A DNA stretch of 64,000 nucleotides from contig JROE01000006.1 in assembly GCA_000783305.1 (NCBI GenBank), forward strand, positions 124,001-188,000, read 5' to 3'. A program made the position numbers and the translations under genes. Positions within the stretch are counted from its first letter, which is position 1, and each line of letters starts with the position of its first letter. The notes beneath the pieces are model-generated. The model was not told the origin of the DNA. It did not search any database and saw only the letters and a list, made by a program, of their open reading frames with translations. This document shows, piece by piece, positions 26,105 through 35,359 of this stretch. Source of the DNA: Sphingobacteriaceae bacterium DW12 (GTDB taxonomy: Bacteria > Bacteroidota > Bacteroidia > Sphingobacteriales > Sphingobacteriaceae).

Positions 26105-28300
26105 ATGAGTAAAACAATAATTGTTTCGAATAGACTTCCTATAAAAATAGAACGGACCGAACAGGGTTTGAATATTCTTCCTAGTGAAGGTGGACTTGCA
26201 ACCGGACTGGGGTCTATCTATAATACCGGCGGTAATGTATGGATAGGTTGGCCAGGTATAGTACCTGAGAATGAAGAGGAAGAATCGGAGATTCGGATGA
26301 AATTGAAAGAACTGAACTTGATTCCGGTATTTTTGGACCAGGAAGAATTGGAAGGCTTCTATGAAGGATTTTCGAACGAAGTAATCTGGCCTATCTGTCA
26401 TTATAAGCCTAGCTATGCTGTGTATGACGAAGCAAATTGGGAAACGTACTATCGGGTGAACGTTAAATTTTCAACGTTGATTAAAGAGCAGGTAGCGGAT
26501 GAAGACGAGATTTGGATACACGATTACCAGTTGATGTTGCTGCCTAGTTTAGTAAGGGCCTTTAAACATGATATCTCTATCGCTTATTTTCAGCATATAC
26601 CTTTTCCATCGCATGAAATATTTAGGCTTATTCCGTGGCGCAATCAACTGCTGAATGGATTGCTTGGGGCTGACCTTGTCGGCTTTCACACGTTTAATGA
26701 TGCCCAATATTTCATAGATGCTTGCTCACATATATTGGGTACCAAAAACAAAGAAAATAGTTTGCAACATGGTGGGCGTACAGTTTTTGTGGAGGCCTAT
26801 CCGATGGGAATCGATAATTTGAAATTTGAGGGCCTCTCTCAGACAAATGAGGTAAGAAGTCGTGCATTGGGGATTAAAGAGGATTTGAAGGATCGGAAGA
26901 TCATCCTTTCTGTGGATCGGTTGGACTATAGTAAGGGTATTTTGGAACGAATCCATGCCTTTGAAAATCTACTACTGGAGTATCCCGATTATGAGCGAAA
27001 AATCGTGTATTATATGTTGGTGGTGCCGTCTCGGGATCAAGTTCAACAGTATAAGATGTTGAAAGATGAAGTGGATCGTTCGGTAGGACGTGTGAATGCC
27101 AAATATGGCAAACAAGATTGGACGCCAATTGCTTATTTCTACAGTTCTTATCCGTTGGAAGAGCTTTCGGCGCTATATGTCTCGGCTGATGTGTGCTTGG
27201 TAACTCCTATACGGGATGGAATGAATCTGGTGTGTAAAGAATATATTGCTAGTCATCCGGAAGGAAGAGGGGTGCTTGTGCTTAGCGAGATGGCGGGGGC
27301 TGCTCGGGAGTTGACGGAGGCCTTGATTGTCAATCCCAATGACGCCGCTGGAGTAGCGGCGAGTCTGCGTGAGGCACTGGAGATGCCTGTAGCTGAACAG
27401 ACCGAACGTATGATGCCTATGCTTGCGAATATCCGCAAATTCAATATTCATCATTGGGTACGTCAATTTATGGAACGCCTGCGCGAAATCAAAGAGCTCC
27501 AGCATCATGAATTGGCCCGTAAGGTGGGTGATCGGGTGAAGGAGGAGATGTGTAGGGAATATGGAGCTGCTTCTCGCAGACTTATATTACTGGATTATGA
27601 TGGTACATTGGTGGGGTTTAACAAGGATGCGGAGAAGGCGACGCCTACCATGGAGCTTTACGAGGTGCTGAACGAATTGAATAATGACGACAAAAATCTA
27701 GTGGTCATTATCAGTGGACGTAAGCACCAAACGTTGGAATCGTGGTTTTTGGGAATGGAGATGACAATGGTTGGTGAACATGGTGCTTGGTCCAATTATC
27801 CAAATGATGAGTGGAAAGCAAAGAAGGGGCTTTCTACACCTTGGAAAGAGGTCATCAAAGATGTAATGGAAAAGTATGCTGATCGTACACCAGGCGCATT
27901 CGTAGAGGAGAAAAATTATTCCTTGGCTTGGCACTATCGAAAAGTACAAGCGGGCTTGGGCCGATTGCGGGCGCAGGAGCTAATGGATAGGCTACGGTAT
28001 ATCGTTCCTACATATGGTGTACAATTGCTGGACGGGGATGATGTGATTGAAGTCAAGAACTCGGAGGTGAATAAGGGGAGAGCTGCATTGGAAATATGGA
28101 AAGATTATAATCCTCAATTTGTCCTTGCTATGGGGGATGATAAGACAGATGAAGATATGTTTCAGTCTTTACCGGAGCAATCTTTTACGATCAAAGTGGG
28201 GAATAAACCTTCTTCTGCTCGTTACTATATCGAGGGGCAAGGGGAGGTAATGCAATTATTGAAGGATATGTTAACTTGTAAAGGGAGCGCTAATGATTAA
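26105..28300 (+). CDS. otsAB: Bifunctional trehalose-6-phosphate synthase / trehalose-6-phosphate phosphatase
   Basis: A 731-residue fusion. Residues 1-470 are a GT20 trehalose-6-phosphate synthase: R10, the glycine-rich SEGGLATGLG (27-36), WIHDYQLMLLP with H139-D140, and the sugar-nucleotide site SVDRLDYSKGI. Residues about 490-731 are a HAD phosphatase with nucleophile pair D497/D499 in LLDYDGTL, IISGRKHQTL, GEHGAW and GDDKTDEDMF. Together they turn UDP-glucose and glucose-6-phosphate into free trehalose. Both active sites look intact. It overlaps the following GH15 gene by 8 bp, so the two are made together. Confidence 0.95.
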   Translation: MSKTIIVSNRLPIKIERTEQGLNILPSEGGLATGLGSIYNTGGNVWIGWPGIVPENEEEESEIRMKLKELNLIPVFLDQEELEGFYEGFSNEVIWPICHYKPSYAVYDEANWETYYRVNVKFSTLIKEQVADEDEIWIHDYQLMLLPSLVRAFKHDISIAYFQHIPFPSHEIFRLIPWRNQLLNGLLGADLVGFHTFNDAQYFIDACSHILGTKNKENSLQHGGRTVFVEAYPMGIDNLKFEGLSQTNEVRSRALGIKEDLKDRKIILSVDRLDYSKGILERIHAFENLLLEYPDYERKIVYYMLVVPSRDQVQQYKMLKDEVDRSVGRVNAKYGKQDWTPIAYFYSSYPLEELSALYVSADVCLVTPIRDGMNLVCKEYIASHPEGRGVLVLSEMAGAARELTEALIVNPNDAAGVAASLREALEMPVAEQTERMMPMLANIRKFNIHHWVRQFMERLREIKELQHHELARKVGDRVKEEMCREYGAASRRLILLDYDGTLVGFNKDAEKATPTMELYEVLNELNNDDKNLVVIISGRKHQTLESWFLGMEMTMVGEHGAWSNYPNDEWKAKKGLSTPWKEVIKDVMEKYADRTPGAFVEEKNYSLAWHYRKVQAGLGRLRAQELMDRLRYIVPTYGVQLLDGDDVIEVKNSEVNKGRAALEIWKDYNPQFVLAMGDDKTDEDMFQSLPEQSFTIKVGNKPSSARYYIEGQGEVMQLLKDMLTCKGSAND

Positions 28301-30086
28301 GGATAGGCATGTTTACAATACGGGAATAGTGGGCAATTGTTCGTTCATTGCACATATTAATAAAGATACGAATATCGACTGGCTGTGTTGGCCATCGTTT
28401 GAGGATTCATTCATATTGGGAAGACTCTTGGATGTTAAAAAAGGGGGGGAGTTTTCGATACTTCCAGCCGAAGGAACTTATGAAAGTGCCCAAAGTTATT
28501 TGGAGAACACTAATATTTTGCAGACGGTGATTACTTCAGACGAGGGGAGCTATCAGATTACAGATTTTGCACCTCGCTTTGAGCAGTTTGGACGATATTA
28601 TAAGCCTTTGATGTTGATTCGTAAAGTGGAGGTTATTTCTGGACGACCTAGAATAAAAATCAACTGTAGCTTGACATATGACTATGGTAAAGGGGAGTTT
28701 GAAAAGCAACGGGGTAGTAACCACGTCGAATTTACAAATGAGAATGAAAAAATTAGATTGACCACGAATGTGCCCGTAAGTCATTTCTTCTCAGATTTTC
28801 CGTTACCCTTGAATGAAACGAAATATCTTGTTTTGACTTATGGCAGTGCCTTAGAGGCTCCTCTGGTTAAGACTGTTGAGGATTTTTACCATAGTACAAA
28901 GCGGTATTGGCGTAATTGGATTAAAAAGGCTTCTATCCCCCACTTTTATCAAAAAGAGGTGATTCGTTCAGCCTTGGCACTCAAAATACATCAATATGAA
29001 GATACGGGAGCTATTATTGCATCTAGCACGACGAGTTTGCCAGAGCATCCAGGGGCGGGGCGTAATTGGGACTACCGATATTGCTGGTTGAGAGACAGCT
29101 ATTATGTGTTGAATGCGCTTGAGCATGTTGGGCATTTTGAAGAGATGGAAAAATATGCTTCTTATATCACAGGAATCACGCAGTCGGATATCGGCAGGTT
29201 ACAGCCCTTGTATGGTATCATGGGCAACAGGGATCTGAAGGAGACCATACTGGATCATTTGACGGGCTACCAGGGTAACCAACCTGTGAGGATAGGCAAT
29301 CAAGCTTACGAGCACGTGCAGAACGATGTGTATGGGCAGGCTATCATAGCTTTATTGCCTCTTTTTACCGATCACCGATTTACTTATAAGGAACGTGCGG
29401 GGGTGAGCTATTGGCTTGACTATTTTTTGCAACGTATCGAGAAGACGATAGATGAAAAGGATGCAGGCATATGGGAGTTTCGCAATTTTGAGAATCATCA
29501 CTGTTATAGTAACCTGTTTCAATGGGCAGGTAGTGCCGCTGCATTGAAGATTGCGAAGCAGATTGGTGATCAGGATATCATGACACGTGCACAAAAATTG
29601 ATGGCCCAAGCGGCAGAATATATCGAGAGCTGCTACGATGAGGAGCGGATGGTGTATACGAGTGCGCGTGGAAGTGATAATCTGGATGCGAGCACACTAC
29701 AATTGATTATGATGCATTATCTTCACCCGGGTAGTGAGCGCGCTAGGAAGCACTTAGAAGGTTTGGAGCGAGAGTTGAAAACAGATGAGGGATTATTTTA
29801 CCGCTATCTCCACAAGGACGATTTTGGCAAACCTAAGTCTACGTTTCTAATCTGCGCCTTCTGGTATGTAGAGGCGCTGGCTTGTGTAGGAAGGGTAGAC
29901 GAGGCTCAACGTATTTTTGAAAATCTGATGAAATATGGCAACCATCTGATGTTGTTTAGTGAGGATATCGATGAGGTGGATGGTAGTCAATGGGGCAATT
30001 TTCCGCAAGCATATAGTCATGTCGGATTGATGAATGCGGCCTATCGTATTGCCATTAAATTGGATGAACCGCTTTTTTTGAAATAG
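28293..30086 (+). CDS. Glycoside hydrolase family 15 protein (glucoamylase/trehalase-like)
   Basis: A 597-residue GH15 enzyme: an N-terminal beta-sandwich (about 1-215) beginning with the typical GNCSFIAHINKDTNIDWLCW, then the (alpha/alpha)6 barrel with RNWDYRYCWLRDSYY, the proton-donor region around E395 (IWEFRN) and a C-terminal WGNFPQAYSHVGLMNAA. There is no signal peptide, so it is cytosolic. GH15 enzymes of this bacterial group include trehalases and alpha-glucan hydrolases. Its 8-bp overlap with the trehalose synthase makes a role in trehalose turnover likely; the substrate is inference. Confidence 0.88.
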   Translation: MIKDRHVYNTGIVGNCSFIAHINKDTNIDWLCWPSFEDSFILGRLLDVKKGGEFSILPAEGTYESAQSYLENTNILQTVITSDEGSYQITDFAPRFEQFGRYYKPLMLIRKVEVISGRPRIKINCSLTYDYGKGEFEKQRGSNHVEFTNENEKIRLTTNVPVSHFFSDFPLPLNETKYLVLTYGSALEAPLVKTVEDFYHSTKRYWRNWIKKASIPHFYQKEVIRSALALKIHQYEDTGAIIASSTTSLPEHPGAGRNWDYRYCWLRDSYYVLNALEHVGHFEEMEKYASYITGITQSDIGRLQPLYGIMGNRDLKETILDHLTGYQGNQPVRIGNQAYEHVQNDVYGQAIIALLPLFTDHRFTYKERAGVSYWLDYFLQRIEKTIDEKDAGIWEFRNFENHHCYSNLFQWAGSAAALKIAKQIGDQDIMTRAQKLMAQAAEYIESCYDEERMVYTSARGSDNLDASTLQLIMMHYLHPGSERARKHLEGLERELKTDEGLFYRYLHKDDFGKPKSTFLICAFWYVEALACVGRVDEAQRIFENLMKYGNHLMLFSEDIDEVDGSQWGNFPQAYSHVGLMNAAYRIAIKLDEPLFLK

Positions 30087-30208
30087 CAAGGGAGAGCTAT
30101 TTTGTCACATTGGACTGTCAACCTGTCTTATATCCACTCAGAAAGCAGAGTTTGGAATATTCCTTGATGTACATATTCTAACAAAATTGTATAAAATTTA
30201 GGAGATAT

Positions 30209-32098
30209 ATGAACACAGAAAAAGGAAGTATTTCTATTCACACCGAGAACATATTCCCGGTCATTAAAAAGTTTTTATATTCAGATAACGAGATTTTCTT
30301 AAGAGAGTTGGTTTCCAACGCCGTAGATGCTTCTCAAAAAATCAAGCGTCTAGCTTCATTGGGACAATATCAGGGAGAAGTTGGTGATTTGATGGTGGAC
30401 GTCAAATTTGATGAAGAGGCGAAAACCATTACCATTTCGGATAAAGGTATCGGAATGACTGCTGAAGAGGTTAAAAAATACATTAACCAGATTGCATTCT
30501 CAGGTGCCACCGAATTCATGGAAAAATTTAAGGAAGCTAATGATGCTAATGAAATTATTGGTCGATTTGGTTTAGGATTTTACTCGGCATTCATGGTTGC
30601 TGATAGTGTTGAAATCCAGACTTTGTCCTATCAAGAAGGTTCGGAGCCTGCGAAGTGGGTTTGTGACGGTAGCACGTCATACGAGATTTCGGAAGGTGTA
30701 CGTACAGAACGTGGGACGGATATTATCTTGCATATCAACGAGGAGTCTGTCGAGTTTTTGAATAAGTCTAGATTGCAAGAGATATTGGATAAATACTGTC
30801 GTTTCTTACCTGTTCCAATTCGCTTTGGCACCAAAACCTCTTCGGAGCCAGACGGTGAAGATGAAGAAGGCAAGCCTAAATACAAATCGGTAGAGGTTGA
30901 CAACATTGTTAACAACACGCATCCTGCATGGACTAAATCACCTTCTGAATTGAAGGATGAGGACTATTTGGCCTTCTACCGCGAACTGTATCCATACTCG
31001 ATGGATGAACCTTTATTTTGGATACACTTGAACGTAGACTATCCGTTCAACTTGACAGGGATTTTGTATTTTCCTAAAATCAAGAATGAATTAGAAATAC
31101 AACGCAATAAAATCAAATTGTATTCTCGTCAGGTATTTATCACGGATGAGGTGAAAGATATTGTTCCAGAATTTTTGATGCTACTTCATGGGGTGATAGA
31201 TTCTCCAGATATTCCGTTGAACGTATCACGCTCTTTCTTGCAAGCAGATGGAAATGTGAAAAAAATCAACAATTACATCACTAAGAAAGTGGCGGACAAG
31301 CTCCAAGAAATCTTCAAATCTGACCGCAAAGGCTTCGAAGAGAAATGGAATGATATTGGTCTTTTCATTAAGTACGGCATGTTGAGTGATGAAAAGTTTG
31401 CCGACAAAGCGAGTGATTTTTGCCTTGTCAAAAATGCGACAGACGAGTATTTCACAATCAAGGAATACTACGAGAAAGTGAAGGATATTCAGGTGGATAA
31501 GGACGGTAATATCGTATACTTATATACACATGATAGATTGCAACAAGACAGCTTTATAGCTGCAGCAAAGCAAAAGGGCTATGATGTATTGTTGTTGGAT
31601 GGCCCGTTAGATACTCACTTTGTGGGGTATTTAGAACAAAAAGGAGGAGAGAAAATCCAATTGAAGCGTGTAGATGCAGATGTTATCGACAAATTGATCG
31701 CAAAAGACGAGAAGCAAGAATTGTCTTTGACAGAGGATGAATCGAAGCAAGCGTTGGGTATCTTTGAGAAGGCGATCACTCGTCCAGATATGAAAGTAGA
31801 AGTAGATGCGCTACATGCTGATGAAGCACCTGTATCGGTCACGATCGATGAATTTATGCGTCGGATGAAAGATATGGCTAAGACAGGCGGGGGTATGGGA
31901 TTCTATGGTAATCTTCCGGACAACTATAAAGTGACGGTAAACGGTAACCACCCATTGATTAAACGCATCTTGGAAGCTCCGGAAGGAGAGGGTGAACAGT
32001 TGGCGAAGCAGGCTTTTGACTTGGCATTATTGTCAAGAGGATTGCTAACTGGGGCTGATTTAACAGCCTTTGTGAAGAGAAGTGTAGCGCTTATTTAA
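30209..32098 (+). CDS. htpG: Molecular chaperone HtpG (Hsp90)
   Basis: A 629-residue Hsp90. The GHKL ATPase motifs are LRELVSNAVDAS (the E. coli motif has Asn-Ala-Ser), DKGIGMT and GRFGLGFYSAFMVAD. The middle domain holds the catalytic arginine loop region VSRSFLQ, and the C-terminal dimerisation domain is complete. An acidic insert (about 208-222) is short. The gene has a leader with a fair Shine-Dalgarno (AGGAG at 30200-30204) and its own terminator, so it is monocistronic. Confidence 0.97.
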   Translation: MNTEKGSISIHTENIFPVIKKFLYSDNEIFLRELVSNAVDASQKIKRLASLGQYQGEVGDLMVDVKFDEEAKTITISDKGIGMTAEEVKKYINQIAFSGATEFMEKFKEANDANEIIGRFGLGFYSAFMVADSVEIQTLSYQEGSEPAKWVCDGSTSYEISEGVRTERGTDIILHINEESVEFLNKSRLQEILDKYCRFLPVPIRFGTKTSSEPDGEDEEGKPKYKSVEVDNIVNNTHPAWTKSPSELKDEDYLAFYRELYPYSMDEPLFWIHLNVDYPFNLTGILYFPKIKNELEIQRNKIKLYSRQVFITDEVKDIVPEFLMLLHGVIDSPDIPLNVSRSFLQADGNVKKINNYITKKVADKLQEIFKSDRKGFEEKWNDIGLFIKYGMLSDEKFADKASDFCLVKNATDEYFTIKEYYEKVKDIQVDKDGNIVYLYTHDRLQQDSFIAAAKQKGYDVLLLDGPLDTHFVGYLEQKGGEKIQLKRVDADVIDKLIAKDEKQELSLTEDESKQALGIFEKAITRPDMKVEVDALHADEAPVSVTIDEFMRRMKDMAKTGGGMGFYGNLPDNYKVTVNGNHPLIKRILEAPEGEGEQLAKQAFDLALLSRGLLTGADLTAFVKRSVALI

Positions 32099-32121
32099 GT
32101 TTTTTGATAAAATAATTGCTT

Positions 32122-32158
32122 AATCCTCATTATGATACAAAATAATGAGGATTTTTTA
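32122..32158 (+). terminator. Terminator of htpG
   Basis: A perfect 12-bp stem AATCCTCATTAT / ATAATGAGGATT (32122-32133, 32142-32153) with T run. Confidence 0.9.
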
Positions 32159-32169
32159 TGGAAAAACAT

Positions 32170-32200
32170 TTGCAGGATGTGGTGATTTATTCTACCTTTG
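32170..32200 (+). promoter_or_regulatory. Promoter of tRNA-His
   Basis: TTG at 32170-32172, 20-nt spacer, TACCTTTG at 32193-32200, fifteen bases before the tRNA. A full consensus match. Confidence 0.7.
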
Positions 32201-32214
32201 TAACACAAAATCAC

Positions 32215-32289
32215 GGTGGTTTTAGCTCAGTCGGTTAGAGCGCCTGATTGTGGTTCAGGAGGTCGTGGGTTCGAGCCCCATATTCCACC
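32215..32289 (+). tRNA. tRNA-His, anticodon GTG
   Basis: The cloverleaf folds by hand: D stem GCTC/GAGC, anticodon stem CCTGA/TCAGG around TTGTGGT with anticodon GTG, T stem GTGGG/CCCAT around TTCGAGC. The extra 5' guanine (G-1, 32215) facing C73 is the identity mark of tRNA-His. CCA is not encoded; the bases after C73 are CAT. Acceptor pairs 5 and 6 are T opposite T (32220/32284 and 32221/32283), which is unusual. It has its own promoter and terminator. Confidence 0.93.
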
Positions 32290-32300
32290 CATCGTTTTTG

Positions 32301-32328
32301 AAAGCAGTCTGAAAAGACTGCTTTTTTT
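32301..32328 (+). terminator. Terminator of tRNA-His
   Basis: A 10-bp stem AAAGCAGTCT / AGACTGCTTT around GAAA with eight T residues. Confidence 0.9.
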
Positions 32329-32631
32329 TGTTTAATAGGGTTTGATAGGCATGAGTCAAATGCAGTGCTCTGTAAAAAATCGGATAGCAATGACCGTCGA
32401 CTTAAAAAAAATGATATATTTACGTGATGTAAAGTGGGGGGTGGTACATGAATCGATAGGTCCACCAAAAGTATAGGAATGCTTTATAAACCGAAAATAA
32501 GTGACCTACGGACACTAGATGCGTGAATTAGTGGTCACATAAAGCAGACTTATGATGAATAAAATAAACGAATCCATCGACTGATGGGTGATAGCTGCTT
32601 CATTACCTTAAAAAAAGATAACTATATTTCA
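32329..32631. other. Intergenic region before the sugar dehydrogenase
   Basis: About 300 bp. No gene, hairpin or full promoter consensus; a TATATTTA element near 32412 is the nearest match. Frames antisense to the tRNA are not coding. Confidence 0.4.
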
Positions 32632-33867
32632 ATGAAAACAAACCTAAAACTTGCTTATTTACTTTCAGGACTTGCTTTGATGACGTCATGCAATTCGAAT
32701 GCGGAGAAAGGAAGCGATGCAGGGGGCGCAGATACAACCTCGTACCCTTCAGTAGAAAAGAATGCCGCGAATACGGATTATAAACCTGCATTTGCTGGAC
32801 AAACGAGGGTAAAGGGGGTAAAGACCACAACACCTTTTGATGTGACCGTATTGAGCAAGGAGCTTAAATCTCCTTGGGGAATAGCTGTTTTGCCAGATGG
32901 TAAACTGTTGATTACGGAAAAGGAAGGTACGCTTCGAATCGCTTCAGAGGGGAACCTTGGCGAACCTATCAAAGGAATATCAGAAATTGACACCAAAGGA
33001 CAGGGTGGTTTATTGGGGGTCACGGTGGACCCTGATTTTGCCAACAACAGAATGGTGTATTGGACTTTTGCGCAGAAAGTAGGAGATAAGAATCTGACAG
33101 CTGTTGGAAAAGGTAAATTGGCGAATGATGAGAAGAGCATTGAAAATGCGCAAGTGATCTACCAAGCGGGGCCAGCTTACAAAGGCGGGCTGCATTATGG
33201 GTCACGTATTCTTTTTGATAAAGCGGGGAATATCGTTTTCAGTACGGGCGAGCGTTCGGATTTGGAAACTAGACCTCAGGCGCAAGATTTAAAATCTGGC
33301 TTGGGTAAAATTATCCGTATTACTACTGATGGAAAACCTGCTACTGGTAATCCATTTGAAGGTAATGCTGCTGCTAATCCTGAAATCTATTCTTATGGAC
33401 ATCGTAATGTGCAGGGGTTGGCATTCCATCCAGAAACAGGCGATTTATGGGAGACCGAATTTGGACCAAAAGGTGGAGATGAGGTCAACATTATTAAGCC
33501 TGGTAAAAACTATGGTTGGCCAACAATTACGTATGGATTGGAGTATAGTGGTGCAAAAATTGGAGATGCTATACAACAAAAAGATGGTATGGAGCAACCT
33601 GTTTATTATTACGATCCTGTTATTTCACCTAGTGGTATCACATTCTACAGCTCAAACGTAATTCCAGAATGGAAGAACAATCTTTTCATCGCGGCATTAA
33701 GTGGTACGCACATCGCTAGATTGGTGATTGAGGACAATAAGGTGGTGGGAGAAGAAAGACTGCTGACGGATCAAGGACAGCGCTTTAGGGCGGTGGTCGA
33801 GGGGACTAATGGCGAACTGTTTGCCATCACGGATGCAGGGTGGTTGATCAAAGTATCGAAAAAATAG
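32632..33867 (+). CDS. PQQ-dependent sugar dehydrogenase-like lipoprotein (YliI/Asd type)
   Basis: A 411-residue exported protein from ATG 32632; the frame extends 16 codons further up but this start begins the signal peptide directly. The lipobox is Met-Thr-Ser-Cys (C20). The beta-propeller core matches soluble aldose sugar dehydrogenases: SPWGIAVLPDGKLLITEKEG, QGGLLGVTVDPDF, GLHYGSRILFD, YSYGHRNVQGLAFHP and GGDEVNIIKPGKNYGWP, including the His, Arg and Asp residues that surround PQQ and calcium. No pqq biosynthesis genes are in the window, so the cofactor must come from elsewhere. Function: periplasmic oxidation of aldoses. Confidence 0.87.
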   Translation: MKTNLKLAYLLSGLALMTSCNSNAEKGSDAGGADTTSYPSVEKNAANTDYKPAFAGQTRVKGVKTTTPFDVTVLSKELKSPWGIAVLPDGKLLITEKEGTLRIASEGNLGEPIKGISEIDTKGQGGLLGVTVDPDFANNRMVYWTFAQKVGDKNLTAVGKGKLANDEKSIENAQVIYQAGPAYKGGLHYGSRILFDKAGNIVFSTGERSDLETRPQAQDLKSGLGKIIRITTDGKPATGNPFEGNAAANPEIYSYGHRNVQGLAFHPETGDLWETEFGPKGGDEVNIIKPGKNYGWPTITYGLEYSGAKIGDAIQQKDGMEQPVYYYDPVISPSGITFYSSNVIPEWKNNLFIAALSGTHIARLVIEDNKVVGEERLLTDQGQRFRAVVEGTNGELFAITDAGWLIKVSKK

Positions 33868-33889
33868 TACTATAAAATCAGATTTCTAT

Positions 33890-33935
33890 AAATAAGGGTC
33901 CGTATCGCGATAGATACGGACCCTTATTTATTTGT
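33890..33935. terminator. Bidirectional terminator
   Basis: A perfect 17-bp stem (33890-33906 with 33913-33929) around GCGATA, between convergent genes; A and T ends serve both directions. Confidence 0.9.
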
Positions 33936-33952
33936 TTACGGACAAAGGGCGT

Positions 33953-34750
33953 TTATTTTTTTGCCACAATAGAGTAGGCCATAGGGACTTTTCCTTCCAT
34001 TCCCTTGATTTGAAATTGACCAGGGCTCTGCTCTACGAGTTGATTGAAACAGATGTATGGCGAATAATTGTATTCCTTAAAATCCTGAATATGTAGGCTC
34101 TGGCCTAATAAGCTAGTGAAAACTTCACTTAAACTATGATTCCAGGATACGGACTGGTCTACGATATCTGCTTGTTTATCGGCATAGGTTCCGGTCTCGG
34201 TTTCGATAATGGCACTTTGATTGAAGTAAGGGTAGATAATTTGTTGAAAATTGTCATCCCATATCCACATGAAGGGATGGAATTCTACAAATATGAATTG
34301 ACCACCTGGTTTGAGGAATTTAGAAATTACCTTGGCCCATTTGTCTAGATCGGGAAGCCAGCCAATCGTACCATAGCTGGTGTACACGATGTCGAATTGT
34401 TGATTGAGATGCTCGGGCAAGCTATATACATCACAGTTGATGAACGTTGCATCTAAGCCGAGTTCGGTATTCAATTCGTTAGCTCGTTTTATTGCTTTGT
34501 CAGACAGGTCTACGCCGGTAACGTTGGCCCCCATTTTGGCCAGTGACAAGCTGTCTTGGCCGAAGTGGCACTGTAGGTGTAGGATGGTTTTCCCTGAGAT
34601 ATCCCCTAATAAATCTAATTCAATTTGATTAAGGGAGCTTTTCCCCTTTTTGAAGGCCTCCACATCGTAGAAATCGGAAGCGATATGTATATCTGTCTTG
34701 TTATTCCACAAGGCTTTGTTGATATCAATATAATTGTTTTCGTTGTTCAT
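33953..34750 (-). CDS. SAM-dependent methyltransferase
   Basis: A 265-residue class I methyltransferase. Motif I is ILHLQCHFGQDSLSLAKMG (the usual glycine loop appears as Gln-Cys-His-Phe-Gly-Gln), followed by the acidic VTGVDLSDKAI, a NCDVYSL motif and the post-catalytic LKPGGQFIFVEFHP. A C-terminal part rich in Tyr and Ser forms the cap. The substrate is unknown. The gene is alone and convergent with the sugar dehydrogenase. Confidence 0.85.
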   Translation of the reverse strand: MNNENNYIDINKALWNNKTDIHIASDFYDVEAFKKGKSSLNQIELDLLGDISGKTILHLQCHFGQDSLSLAKMGANVTGVDLSDKAIKRANELNTELGLDATFINCDVYSLPEHLNQQFDIVYTSYGTIGWLPDLDKWAKVISKFLKPGGQFIFVEFHPFMWIWDDNFQQIIYPYFNQSAIIETETGTYADKQADIVDQSVSWNHSLSEVFTSLLGQSLHIQDFKEYNYSPYICFNQLVEQSPGQFQIKGMEGKVPMAYSIVAKK

Positions 34751-34854
34751 AAAAGTATTATGGTTGTTTTGCTGACGCTATCGAGTAGGTTTGTAAATCG
34801 TCAAAAATACATATTCTCGGGTTAGCGGTATTCATTATTATCTAGTGTTGTTAG

Positions 34855-35352
34855 TCAATTGTCAATCCTTTTGCCAAATATTTTTAGACTTCTTTCTATT
34901 CCATCGAGTTCGGCGATATTGGGGAGCATGGCCCACTCTTCAAATCCGAAATGTTGGAAGAGGGCGATACTTGGTACGTTGTGGGCAAATATGAATCCCA
35001 GTAAGGTTTTGATACCATAGTGGGGGGCCTGGTCGATGGCGTATTGAATGGCTTGCTTTCCCAGCCCTTTGCCTCTGGAGTTTTCATCCAAATAGATGCT
35101 GACTTCGACGGTGCCCTGATAAGCAGGGCGGCCATAGAAAGATTGAAAGCTGATCCAGCCTACGATTTGTTGCTGATCGTCTTCGATTACCCAAAGTGGC
35201 CGTTTGTTGCTATCGTGCTTTTCGAACCAAGGTATGCGGCTGTTGACGCTGATGCACTCTGTATCGGCGGTTACTATTCGGGAAGCAACAGTGGAGTTGT
35301 AGATTTCAACAATTTTAATCAAATCTGCTAATATGGCATGTCTAAATATCAT
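34855..35352 (-). CDS. GNAT N-acetyltransferase, phosphinothricin acetyltransferase-like
   Basis: A 165-residue acetyltransferase with the acetyl-CoA loop SRGKGLGKQAIQYA (about 92-105) and the C-terminal NVPSIALFQHFGFEEWAMLPNI pattern (quoted in part) typical of the phosphinothricin/methionine-sulfone acetyltransferase branch. Likely substrates are small amino compounds. Its ATG is 7 bp from the stop of the sulfurtransferase gene, so the two form an operon. Confidence 0.85.
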   Translation of the reverse strand: MIFRHAILADLIKIVEIYNSTVASRIVTADTECISVNSRIPWFEKHDSNKRPLWVIEDDQQQIVGWISFQSFYGRPAYQGTVEVSIYLDENSRGKGLGKQAIQYAIDQAPHYGIKTLLGFIFAHNVPSIALFQHFGFEEWAMLPNIAELDGIERSLKIFGKRIDN

Positions 35353-35359
35353 CGTATCG

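Noticed and set aside
32235..32468. Open frame antisense to tRNA-His
   Set aside because: Its end encodes the familiar spurious peptide produced by the complement of a tRNA gene.
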